A stretch of DNA of 6,506 nucleotides from Desulfocurvus sp. Its GTDB lineage: Bacteria > Desulfobacterota > Desulfovibrionia > Desulfovibrionales > Desulfovibrionaceae. Both the position numbers and the translations under genes were made by a program. A model generated the notes under the pieces. It was not told the DNA's origin and ran no database searches. It saw only the letters and a program-made list of their open reading frames with translations. Location: positions 1-6,506 of the forward strand of contig NZ_JALNWM010000202.1 in assembly GCF_023230885.1 (NCBI RefSeq), written 5' to 3'. Of the stretch, positions 1 to 5,063 are shown piece by piece; the first letter of the stretch is position 1, and the number at the start of each line of letters is the position of its first letter.

Positions 1-204
1 CATGGTCAGGGGCGCGCCCTTCCAGCGGGCGGCGGCCATGCGCTGGGCCACGCCCATGCCGTCGCCGATGAACAGGAACACGAAGCGCGGCGCCCCGCCC
101 GCCCCGGCCCGGGCCGGAACAAGAGCCAACAGCAGGACGGCCGCCAGGACAAGGGGAGCCAGGACGGCGGCGCGCGCCGCCCGGCGCGCGCGGATCACGG
201 ACAT
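1..204 (-). CDS. Alkaline phosphatase, N-terminal part (runs off window start)
   Basis: The first 68 residues of an exported alkaline phosphatase, reading from 204 towards base 1; the rest lies outside the window. Residues 1-12 are Arg-rich, 13-30 form a hydrophobic core (LAPLVLAAVLLLALVP), and an A-R-A cleavage site follows near residue 33, so this is a Sec-type signal peptide to the periplasm. Residues 41-51 read FVFLFIGDGMG, the first metal-site motif of the alkaline phosphatase superfamily; its Asp (D48) is the conserved zinc/magnesium ligand and GMG follows directly. Known role: hydrolysis of phosphate monoesters with release of inorganic phosphate. The start is fixed by an AAGGAG ribosome site (bases 211-216 on the opposite strand) 6 nt upstream. 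I saw no convincing Pho box upstream, so phosphate control is not shown. The catalytic Ser is beyond the edge, so a related sulfatase- or mutase-like member is not excluded, but FIGDGMG favours alkaline phosphatase. Confidence 0.85.
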   Translation of the reverse strand, partial: MSVIRARRAARAAVLAPLVLAAVLLLALVPARAGAGGAPRFVFLFIGDGMGVAQRMAAARWKGAPLTM

Positions 205-250
205 GTGCGACTCCTTGGGCGATGGGTTGGGGCGAAGGGCAAACGGGAAA

Positions 251-282
251 GGCGGCACGGACGGTGGGGGGTCCGTGCCGCC
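251..282 (-). terminator. 12-bp perfect hairpin, terminator or leader attenuator candidate
   Basis: Arms GGCGGCACGGAC (251-262) and GTCCGTGCCGCC (271-282) are exact reverse complements around an 8-nt loop. Read on the minus strand, the stem is followed by TTTCCCGTTT, a broken U-tract. It lies 46 nt upstream of the phosphatase start and is the first terminator-like structure met by minus-strand transcripts coming from the hemerythrin/membrane-protein operon at 827-2137. It could end those transcripts, or act in the phosphatase leader. The U-tract is weak, so intrinsic termination is not certain. Confidence 0.45.
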
Positions 283-433
283 CGGTCCGCCGGGGCCAAA
301 CGGCCGGCGGAGGTGGCGGAGGTTTCCGCCCTGCGGGGTGTGCCGGGAACCACGCTACCCCGGGCGGCCCGGCGGCGCATGGCGCCCGGGAGGCGGAACC
401 GTGAAAAACGCGTGACGCCGCCCCGGGGCGGCC

Positions 434-462
434 TTGCCCCGGCCGGGGCTTTGGCGCATAGT
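434..462 (+). promoter_or_regulatory. Sigma70-type promoter for the zinc-ribbon/small membrane protein pair
   Basis: TTGCCC (434-439), a 17-bp spacer, then CATAGT (457-462); each hexamer matches the consensus at 4 of 6 positions. The same two elements with the same spacing recur at 2235-2263. The -10 ends 6 nt before the ATG at 469, so transcription would start at about that A and the first message would be leaderless; no Shine-Dalgarno sequence precedes this ATG. Predicted by eye only. Confidence 0.45.
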
Positions 463-468
463 CCGGGC

Positions 469-675
469 ATGGACGCCGACAAGGACCTGAGCATCCCCTG
501 CCCGGCCTGCGGCGGGCGGGCCGTGCTCACCGGACGCTGAGCCGTGGCCCGGGTGGCCTGCACGGGCTGCGGGCTGACACTGGACGCGCGCCGCTGCCGC
601 GAGGCCATCGAGGCGGCGCGCGACGCGCCCCTGGGCGCGCGGGAGCACACGGACCACAACAAGGAGGAGCCATGA
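469..675 (+). pseudogene. Small zinc-ribbon protein reading frame split by an in-frame TGA
   Basis: One frame runs from ATG 469 to TGA 673-675 but has a TGA at 538-540 (codon 24). Both sides look coding: nearly every third base is G or C. Together they make one zinc ribbon: C11-P-A-C14-G before the TGA and C31-T-G-C34-G after it (CxxC-x16-CxxC), followed by a charged helical tail of about 34 residues. Neither half alone could bind zinc in the usual way. The last codon overlaps the start of the next gene in ATGA (672-675), so the pair was built for coupled translation. Possible explanations are a nonsense mutation in a formerly intact 68-residue protein, a sequencing error, re-initiation at GTG 544 just after the stop, or UGA read as selenocysteine. 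The last is least likely because codon 24 is not one of the four metal-ligand positions. No specific function can be assigned. Confidence 0.6.
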
Positions 676-830
676 GCTGGCTGCTGCTCATGCTGGCCGC
701 CGCCGGGGCGGTGTACTACCTGGTTCGCGCACGAAACCAGTCGCGCGCGCGGTTCGAGGAGGTCCTGCGCCGGGAGGCCGAGGCGCGGGAACGCGACGGC
801 CGGGGCCCCGGCCCGGGGCGGCGGGTCTAG
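672..830 (+). CDS. Small single-span membrane protein, 52 residues
   Basis: Not recognised as a named family. Residues 2-17 are a hydrophobic segment (WLLLMLAAAGAVYYLV), followed by a highly charged Arg/Glu-rich helical stretch (about 18-43) and a Gly/Pro/Arg tail, so it is probably anchored in the inner membrane with a cytoplasmic, possibly coiled-coil, tail. The start is well supported: AAGGAGG at 661-667 lies 4 nt before the ATG, and that ATG overlaps the stop of the preceding zinc-ribbon frame (ATGA). The strong ribosome site means it could be translated whatever happens at the upstream TGA. Its TAG (828-830) overlaps the stop of the opposing gene at 827-829. Third-position G/C is near total, supporting real coding. 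A role with the upstream zinc ribbon is an inference from the overlap only. Confidence 0.6.
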   Translation: MSWLLLMLAAAGAVYYLVRARNQSRARFEEVLRREAEARERDGRGPGPGRRV

Positions 831-1711
831 CCGCGCCGGGTGGTGTCGTCCGCGCACGCCAGGCGCTCGAAGGCCAGGTTGCACACATAGGTCAGCACCA
901 CGGCGAAACCCGCCGCGGCAACCCCCAGGGCGGCGTTGATGAACGGCGGCGAGGACAGGGCCAGCCGGATGATCAGCGTGGTCAGCGCCAGGCCCGAGTT
1001 GCGGAACATCGAGTGGAAGGATTGCAGGTAGCGCTGGGAAAGCAGCACGATGAAGATGTCGGAGAAGATGAGCACCGTGTAGAAGACGTGGAAGAAATCC
1101 ACCAGCTCCACGCCGCGGAAAAACGCCCAGCCGTTGTACAGCCCGAGCCCGCAGAAGGAGCTGAGCAGCACCAGGGCCAGGACCTTCTTGGTGACCACGA
1201 AGGCATAGAGCCCGGCCCCGTCGCGCACGGTGTCGCCGCCCCGGGGCATGCGCGCGTAGACCCCCAGCAGGAAAAAGACGGCCAGGGCCCCCACCCCGTC
1301 GGCCAGGATGCGCAGCAGGGTTTCCATGTCCTCGGGATAGCGGATCATGGAGTGCAGGTTCACCAGCTCCTTGAAGGAGTTGCGCATGAGGATCAGGGCC
1401 AGGATCTCGAACTGCTTGCCCACCGAGCGCGAAAACGAGCGCGGCAGCACGAAGACCATGCTGATGACCTCGACCACCAGCACCAGGGTGAAGGCGAAAT
1501 TGACGGCGTAGAACAGGTTGGTGGGCAGCAGGCGCGCCAGGTGCCCGCCGAGCAGGCCCAGGCGGTTCAGCTCGATGGCCACCAGGGCCCCGATGAAGGC
1601 CAGGACGAGCAGCACGGCCACGCGCTGGGCGGTGCGCTCCCGCTCCCAGAAGCAGTGCAGCACGTCGAAGACGTGGGCGCCCGCCTCAAGCAATCGATAG
1701 CCCAACGACAC
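827..1711 (-). CDS. Polytopic membrane protein of unknown function, downstream of hemerythrin
   Basis: A 294-residue integral membrane protein with about six hydrophobic spans (roughly 31-49, 66-90, 133-153, 169-193, 205-225 and 257-280), plus an amphipathic stretch near 241-253. The loop after span 2 (residues 90-116) carries regularly spaced basic residues in PRSFSRSVGKQFEIL and LMRNSFKEL, the most distinctive part of the protein; a second basic motif, QRYLQSFHSMFRNSG, follows span 5. I see no transporter signature, haem-binding His pair or catalytic motif that would name a function. The start is a GTG at 1711 with GGAG (opposite strand 1719-1722) 7 nt upstream; only 18 nt separate it from the hemerythrin stop, so the two are almost certainly one operon. 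Its TAG overlaps the TAG of the convergent small gene, leaving no room for a terminator. The basic loop recalls channel-like membrane proteins, but that is only an impression. Confidence 0.8.
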   Translation of the reverse strand: MSLGYRLLEAGAHVFDVLHCFWERERTAQRVAVLLVLAFIGALVAIELNRLGLLGGHLARLLPTNLFYAVNFAFTLVLVVEVISMVFVLPRSFSRSVGKQFEILALILMRNSFKELVNLHSMIRYPEDMETLLRILADGVGALAVFFLLGVYARMPRGGDTVRDGAGLYAFVVTKKVLALVLLSSFCGLGLYNGWAFFRGVELVDFFHVFYTVLIFSDIFIVLLSQRYLQSFHSMFRNSGLALTTLIIRLALSSPPFINAALGVAAAGFAVVLTYVCNLAFERLACADDTTRRG

Positions 1712-1729
1712 CGCTTCGCTCCACCGGGG

Positions 1730-2137
1730 CTAGGCCACGCCCCGCCTGTTGAGGTAGGCCCCGAGCCCCATGTCGGTGCCCCTGACGTGCGCCTCCAGCC
1801 AGCTCTTGAGAAAGGCCGGAAAGTCCTCGCACAGCTGCGGGTCGTCCGCCAGGCACTGGCCGAGGAAGTCCACCGCGCGCAGGCTGCACCGCATGTGCTC
1901 CTGGATGTGCGCGTCCATGCCCGCGTACTCGTAGGCGTCCATGTAACGCTCCTCGGTGGCGAAATGATGGCGCGTGTAGTCGCAGAACTCCTCCACGGCC
2001 GCCAGCATCTCGTGGGGCGCGAGGCAGGCCTCGCGCATGGCGCGCAGGGTGTCGGCCAGGGCGAACAGCCGCCGGTGCTGCTCGTCGATCTCGGCCACGC
2101 TCACGCTCAGGCTCTCGTCCCACCGGATATGCGTCAT
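1730..2137 (-). CDS. Bacteriohemerythrin (single-domain, non-haem di-iron)
   Basis: A 135-residue single-domain hemerythrin, the usual bacterial length. All di-iron ligands of the family are present: H21 (in IDEQH), H58 and E62 (HFATE), H77 and H81 (HIQEH), and H117 with D122 (HVRGTD). Numbering from H58 on coincides with that of Methylococcus capsulatus bacteriohemerythrin as I recall it. The N-terminal W6-x-x-S-L-S-V-S-V-x-x-I-D signature is also typical. Family role: reversible O2 binding (and NO binding in some members), buffering or delivering O2 in the cytoplasm; there is no signal peptide. I chose ATG 2137 because AAGGGAG (opposite strand 2143-2149) lies 5 nt upstream and the family signature begins at once; the frame stays open to 2260, but that extension is Arg/Gly/Pro-rich and lacks a ribosome site. 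It is the first gene of an operon with the membrane protein 18 nt downstream. In an anaerobe near hcp and nrfHA, O2 or NO protection is a reasonable inference. Confidence 0.93.
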   Translation of the reverse strand: MTHIRWDESLSVSVAEIDEQHRRLFALADTLRAMREACLAPHEMLAAVEEFCDYTRHHFATEERYMDAYEYAGMDAHIQEHMRCSLRAVDFLGQCLADDPQLCEDFPAFLKSWLEAHVRGTDMGLGAYLNRRGVA

Positions 2138-2152
2138 TTCCGCTCCCTTGCC

Positions 2153-2172
2153 CCCGGGCCCACGGGCCCGGG
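2153..2172 (-). promoter_or_regulatory. GC palindrome in the hemerythrin leader, beside the ribosome site
   Basis: CCCGGGCCC (2153-2161) and GGGCCCGGG (2164-2172) are exact complements separated by 2 bases. In the hemerythrin message this hairpin would end only 3 nt before the AAGGGAG ribosome site (2143-2149), so it could affect ribosome access or RNA stability. There is no adjacent U-tract, which argues against a terminator. In DNA this GC-rich, such palindromes also arise by chance. Confidence 0.3.
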
Positions 2173-2195
2173 CAAAATTCCGCGCCACGGGCCCC

Positions 2196-2224
2196 AGGAT
2201 AGCGGCAGGCCCCGCCGAAAGCAA
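2196..2224 (-). promoter_or_regulatory. Candidate promoter of the hemerythrin operon
   Basis: Read on the minus strand: TTGCTT (2224-2219), a 17-bp spacer, and TATCCT (2201-2196). The -10 matches consensus at 4 of 6 and the -35 at 3 of 6. The predicted start near 2189 gives a leader of about 50 nt before ATG 2137. It sits back to back with the plus-strand promoter at 2235-2263, so the 152-bp gap holds both divergent promoters. Confidence 0.4.
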
Positions 2225-2234
2225 GCCGGACGCC

Positions 2235-2263
2235 TTGCGCCCCGGCACCGACTGGGGCATAGT
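2235..2263 (+). promoter_or_regulatory. Candidate sigma70-type promoter of the TM2-like gene
   Basis: TTGCGC (2235-2240), 17-bp spacer, CATAGT (2258-2263). The predicted start near 2270 gives a 20-nt leader holding GGAG (2281-2284), 5 nt before ATG 2290. The blocks CCTTGC and GCATAGTCCG occur here and at 432-465 at the same distance from each other, although the spacers differ, which raises confidence in both. Confidence 0.5.
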
Positions 2264-2289
2264 CCGCCAAGCATCACGCCGGAGCGTCC

Positions 2290-3153
2290 ATGACCAAGAC
2301 CACCCTGTCCGACGATATCCGCCGCCTGGAAGAACTGCGCGACGAGGGATTCCTCAGCGAGCGCCAGTACCTGCGCGAGCTGCACGAGGCCATGACCCGC
2401 CACGAGCGGGAGATCGTCCCCGACCGGGAACCCTCCCCGGACGCGACGGAACTGGCCGCCCACAGCGACCCCCGGCCCTTCGACCCCGACGACGCCACCC
2501 GCCCCGAGACCCCGGCCCTGCACCTGGAGGACGGGCCGGACGCCCCCGGGCGCGACGCCCCGCGGGAGGCGCCCCTCGAACTGGAGGACCCCGGGGCCGG
2601 GGCAGGCCCCGGGCGGGTCATCGTGCGCGGCAAGTCGCCCTGGGACGACGACCCCGCCGCAGGCCCCGCCCTCCAGGCGCCCCGCCCCCGGGACAAGGGC
2701 GCCGACGCCGTCTTCGAGCAGGACGCGGCCAAGGCCCAGGCCGAGGCCCGGCGCCGCGAAGCCATCGCCCGCATGGCCGAACAAACCAACCGCACCCTGC
2801 GCCGCAAGCGCAACCCGGATGTGGCCCTGCTGCTGTCCCTGCCGTGGGCGGGCCTGGGCAACCTGTACATCGGCCAGCTGGGCACGGGCATGGCCTTCGC
2901 CCTGGTGGGCGGCGCCTGCTGGATCGGCCTGGCCTACGGCATCTACGACCTGGCCTGGGTCCTCCTGCCCCTGGGCCTGCTCTCCGGCGCCCTGGCGCGC
3001 AAGACGGCGGATCAGCGCAACCGCGCCATCGACGCCATGACCACCGCCCGCATGCGCATGCAGCCCAAGGTCACCCGGCTGAACCTGGACAGGAACCTGC
3101 GCGCCGCCGCGCCCCAGTCGCCGCCGCAGCCGCCGCCCCAGCGGGAAAGCTGA
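2290..3153 (+). CDS. Membrane protein with N-terminal SHOCT-like segment and C-terminal TM2-like domain
   Basis: A 287-residue protein in four parts. Residues 6-36 (SDDIRRLEELRDEGFLSERQ onward) resemble the SHOCT fold, a short helix-turn-helix 'L-x-x-L-x-x-x-G-x-x-[ST]-x-x-x-[FY]' motif often attached to membrane proteins. Residues 43-135 are an acidic, Pro/Asp/Glu-rich, probably disordered linker. Residues 140-175 are a charged helix with a basic end (RRKRNPD) just before the membrane. Residues 178-235 hold two hydrophobic spans with G188-L-G-N-L-Y193-I-G195, matching the G-x-x-x-x-Y-x-G pattern of TM2 domains; a basic, Pro/Gln-ending tail follows. TM2 proteins have no single known biochemical role. 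The start is supported by GGAG 5 nt upstream and a promoter 27 nt before it. It stands alone, diverging from the hemerythrin operon, with a weak terminator after it. Domain calls are from pattern only; TM2 is more certain than SHOCT. Confidence 0.8.
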   Translation: MTKTTLSDDIRRLEELRDEGFLSERQYLRELHEAMTRHEREIVPDREPSPDATELAAHSDPRPFDPDDATRPETPALHLEDGPDAPGRDAPREAPLELEDPGAGAGPGRVIVRGKSPWDDDPAAGPALQAPRPRDKGADAVFEQDAAKAQAEARRREAIARMAEQTNRTLRRKRNPDVALLLSLPWAGLGNLYIGQLGTGMAFALVGGACWIGLAYGIYDLAWVLLPLGLLSGALARKTADQRNRAIDAMTTARMRMQPKVTRLNLDRNLRAAAPQSPPQPPPQRES

Positions 3154-3178
3154 CGCCCGCCGCCCGGCGCGTGTTTTT
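3154..3178 (+). terminator. Weak intrinsic terminator after the TM2-like gene
   Basis: Directly after the stop, CGC (3154-3156) with GCC (3159-3161) can pair with GGC (3166-3168) and GCG (3169-3171) around a GCCC loop, leaving a 2-base bulge; TGTTTTT follows (3172-3178). The short imperfect stem makes this a modest candidate, but the run of five T and the position between the gene and the hcp control region fit. Confidence 0.4.
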
Positions 3179-3188
3179 CCCTGCCCCC

Positions 3189-3202
3189 TTGACCCACGTC
3201 AA
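3189..3202 (+). promoter_or_regulatory. HcpR-type (CRP/FNR family) operator upstream of hcp
   Basis: TTGACCCACGTCAA: the core TTGAC-N4-GTCAA is a perfect inverted repeat. This matches the site described for HcpR, the CRP/FNR-family NO-responsive regulator that controls hcp in Desulfovibrio. The 15-base word here differs at one base from that before nrfH (TTGACCCA[C/G]GTCAAA). The only plausible -10, TACTCC at 3225-3230, is poor and would place transcription near 3237 with the operator centred near -41.5, the class II activator position. A poor -10 plus this spacing suggests activator-dependent transcription. The hcpR gene is not in the window. Confidence 0.8.
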
Positions 3203-3290
3203 ACCATCCACGCCCCGGACCCCGTACTCCTGAGCATGACGGCGCGTGCCGTCGCCGCGAGCAACGCACCATCCAGCCAGGAGGAACACC

Positions 3291-4916
3291 ATGTTTTGCT
3301 ACCAGTGCGAGCAGACCGCCAAGGGCGTGGGCTGCGACAAGTTCGGCGTGTGCGGCAAGGGGCCCGGAGTGGCCGCCCTGCAAGACCTGCTGACCTACGC
3401 CGTGCGCGGCCTGGCCGTGGTGGCCCACGCCGGGCGCGCCGCAGGCGTCGTGGATCCGGCGGCCAACCGCTTCACCGCAGAGGCCCTCTTCAGCACCCTG
3501 ACCAACGTCAACTTCGACCCCGAGCGCTTCGAGCGGGTGCTCATCCCCAGGGCCCTGGAGCTGCGCGAGGGCCTCAAGGCCGCCGTGGCCGCCGCGGGGG
3601 GGCCGTCGGCCTTTGCCGAGCCCGCCGCCAACTGGACGCCCGATCCGCTGACGCCCCTGGCCGACCAGGCCGAGGCCTTCGGCCTGGACCGCGACCACAG
3701 CGCCGACCCCGACGTGCGCAGCGTGCAGCACATCGTGCTCTTCGGCCTGCGCGGCGTCGCGGCCTACGCCGACCACGCCGCCATCCTCGGCCAGGAGGAC
3801 GACGCGGTCTACGCCTTCATGCACAAGGCCCTGGCCGCCGTGTACGACTCCAGCCTGGACCTGGGCGCCTGGGTGGCCCTGGCCCTGGAAACCGGCGCCG
3901 TCAACCTGCGGACCATGGAGCTGCTCGACGCCGCCAACACCGGCACCTACGGCCACCCCGTGCCCACCGCCGTGCCCCTGGGGCCCAGGGCGGGCAAGGC
4001 CATCCTCGTCTCCGGCCACGACCTCAAGGACCTGCGCGACCTGCTGGAGCAGACCCGGGACACGGGCATCACCGTCTACACCCACGGCGAGATGCTGCCC
4101 ACCCACGGCTACCCCGAGCTCAAGAAGTACCCCCACTTCCACGGCCACTACGGCACGGCCTGGCAGAACCAGCAGAAGGAATTCGCCGCCTTCCCGGGCG
4201 CCATCCTCATGACCACCAACTGCATCCAGAAGCCCACCTCCTACCTGGACAGCATCTTCACCACCGGGCTGGTGGGCTGGCCCGGCGCCCGCCATGTGCG
4301 AAACGGCGACTTCGGCCCGGTCATCGAAAAGGCCCTGGCCATGCCCGGCTTCCCCGCCGACGAGGACAAGGGCTCCGTGCTCACCGGGTTCGGGCACAAC
4401 GCCGTGCTCGGCGTGGCCGACAAGGTCATCGCGGGCGTGCGCTCGGGCGCCATCCGCCACTTCTTCCTGGTGGCGGGCTGCGACGGCGCCAAGCCCGGGC
4501 GCAACTACTACACCGAGTTCGTCGAGAAGGTGCCCGCCGACTGCGTGGTGCTGACCCTGGCCTGCGGCAAGTTCCGCTTCTTCGACAAGCAGCTGGGCGA
4601 CATCGGTGGCATCCCGCGCCTGCTCGATGTCGGCCAGTGCAACGACGCCTACTCGGCCATCCGCATCGCCACGGCCCTGGCCGGGGCCTTCGAGTGCGGC
4701 GTCAACGACCTGCCCCTGTCCATGGTCCTGTCCTGGTACGAGCAGAAGGCCGTGGCCATCCTGCTGACCCTGCTGCACCTGGGCGTCAGGAACATCCGCC
4801 TGGGCCCGAGCCTGCCCGCCTTCATCACCCCGGCGGTGCTGGACTTCCTGGTCGCGACCTACGGCATCCGGCCCATCGCCACCCCCGACGAGGATCTCAA
4901 GGCCATCCTCGGCTAG
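3291..4916 (+). CDS. hcp: Hybrid cluster protein (hydroxylamine/NO reductase), class I
   Basis: A 541-residue cytoplasmic iron-sulfur protein. The N-terminal cluster Cys are C3, C6, C15 and C21 (CxxC-x8-C-x5-C), the Desulfovibrio-type class I pattern. All ligands of the hybrid [4Fe-2S-2O] cluster can be placed: H243 (VSGHD), E267 (THGE), C311 (TTNC), C397 (VAGCDG, the persulfide Cys), C425 (LACGKF), C450 (VGQC), E484 and K486 (YEQK). Each sits 1 to 10 residues before its D. vulgaris counterpart, in line with a slightly shorter protein, so the enzyme should be active. Family role: reduction of NO to N2O and, in vitro, of hydroxylamine to ammonia. The start is set by AGGAGG at 3279-3284, 6 nt upstream, and the Cys motif beginning at residue 3; an in-frame extension to 3246 adds only unsupported residues. 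It is preceded by an HcpR-type site and followed by a strong terminator, so it is monocistronic; no hcr-type reductase or ferredoxin gene is adjacent. Confidence 0.97.
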   Translation: MFCYQCEQTAKGVGCDKFGVCGKGPGVAALQDLLTYAVRGLAVVAHAGRAAGVVDPAANRFTAEALFSTLTNVNFDPERFERVLIPRALELREGLKAAVAAAGGPSAFAEPAANWTPDPLTPLADQAEAFGLDRDHSADPDVRSVQHIVLFGLRGVAAYADHAAILGQEDDAVYAFMHKALAAVYDSSLDLGAWVALALETGAVNLRTMELLDAANTGTYGHPVPTAVPLGPRAGKAILVSGHDLKDLRDLLEQTRDTGITVYTHGEMLPTHGYPELKKYPHFHGHYGTAWQNQQKEFAAFPGAILMTTNCIQKPTSYLDSIFTTGLVGWPGARHVRNGDFGPVIEKALAMPGFPADEDKGSVLTGFGHNAVLGVADKVIAGVRSGAIRHFFLVAGCDGAKPGRNYYTEFVEKVPADCVVLTLACGKFRFFDKQLGDIGGIPRLLDVGQCNDAYSAIRIATALAGAFECGVNDLPLSMVLSWYEQKAVAILLTLLHLGVRNIRLGPSLPAFITPAVLDFLVATYGIRPIATPDEDLKAILG

Positions 4917-4944
4917 GGGCCGGCCGCCCGAGGCCGAAATCCCA

Positions 4945-4974
4945 GGGCCGCAGCGCAAGCGCTGCGGCCCTTTT
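4945..4974 (+). terminator. Strong intrinsic terminator of hcp
   Basis: GGGCCGCAGCGC (4945-4956) and GCGCTGCGGCCC (4959-4970) are perfect 12-base complements; with a realistic CAAG or GCAAGC loop the stem is 10-11 bp. TTTTCCTGTCC follows at once. It begins 28 bases after the hcp stop and separates hcp from the nrfHA promoter. Confidence 0.88.
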
Positions 4975-5010
4975 CCTGTCCTTCCCCTGTTTTTCCGACG
5001 ATTTCACGCG

Positions 5011-5032
5011 GAATTTGACCCAGGTCAAATTC
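5011..5032 (+). promoter_or_regulatory. Perfect 22-bp HcpR-type operator upstream of nrfHA
   Basis: The arms GAATTTGACC (5011-5020) and GGTCAAATTC (5023-5032) are exact reverse complements around CA. This extends the TTGAC-N4-GTCAA core to a full palindrome, stronger than the hcp copy. Its centre is about 42.5 bp before the predicted start of transcription (near 5064), the position at which CRP/FNR proteins activate by class II contact. Assignment to HcpR rests on the motif; a related FNR-like regulator could use it too. Confidence 0.85.
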
Positions 5033-5048
5033 TTCCAAGCGCAAGGAT

Positions 5049-5057
5049 TGCTATATT
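5049..5057 (+). promoter_or_regulatory. Extended -10 of the nrfHA promoter
   Basis: TGC-TATATT is an extended -10 (TGn plus a hexamer matching TATAAT at 5 of 6). No -35 match is found at the right distance; the HcpR-type palindrome occupies that place, as in activator-dependent promoters. The predicted start of transcription is near 5064. Confidence 0.7.
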
Positions 5058-5063
5058 TTGCGC

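Noticed and set aside
205..468. A Pho box or obvious promoter for the alkaline phosphatase
   Set aside because: No pair of CTGTCAT-like repeats and no good -35/-10 pair on the minus strand. Apart from the 251-282 hairpin and GC palindromes near 417-448, I see nothing that can be supported.
538..567. Selenocysteine insertion at the TGA of the zinc-ribbon gene
   Set aside because: The position is not a metal ligand or redox site and the following hairpin is imperfect and too close. Kept only as a low-probability alternative until orthologues are compared.
2138..2260. An N-terminal extension of hemerythrin starting at 2260
   Set aside because: The extension has no hemerythrin similarity and would span the predicted promoter and leader hairpin; ATG 2137 has the ribosome site and gives the standard family length.
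1013..2293. A 426-codon plus frame opposite hemerythrin and the membrane protein
   Set aside because: His/Gln/Asp/Glu-rich low-complexity translation, typical of the antisense of a membrane protein gene. The minus-strand genes have motifs, ribosome sites and sensible spacing.
2037..3233. A 398-codon plus frame overlapping the TM2-like gene
   Set aside because: Arg/Pro/Gly-rich shadow; the frame starting at 2290 has a promoter, a ribosome site and recognisable domains.
3012..4958. A 648-codon open minus frame opposite hcp
   Set aside because: Composition is Gly/Val/His/Gln-rich with no recognisable domain. It is antisense to a fully intact hcp, so it is a shadow of the G/C-rich third positions.
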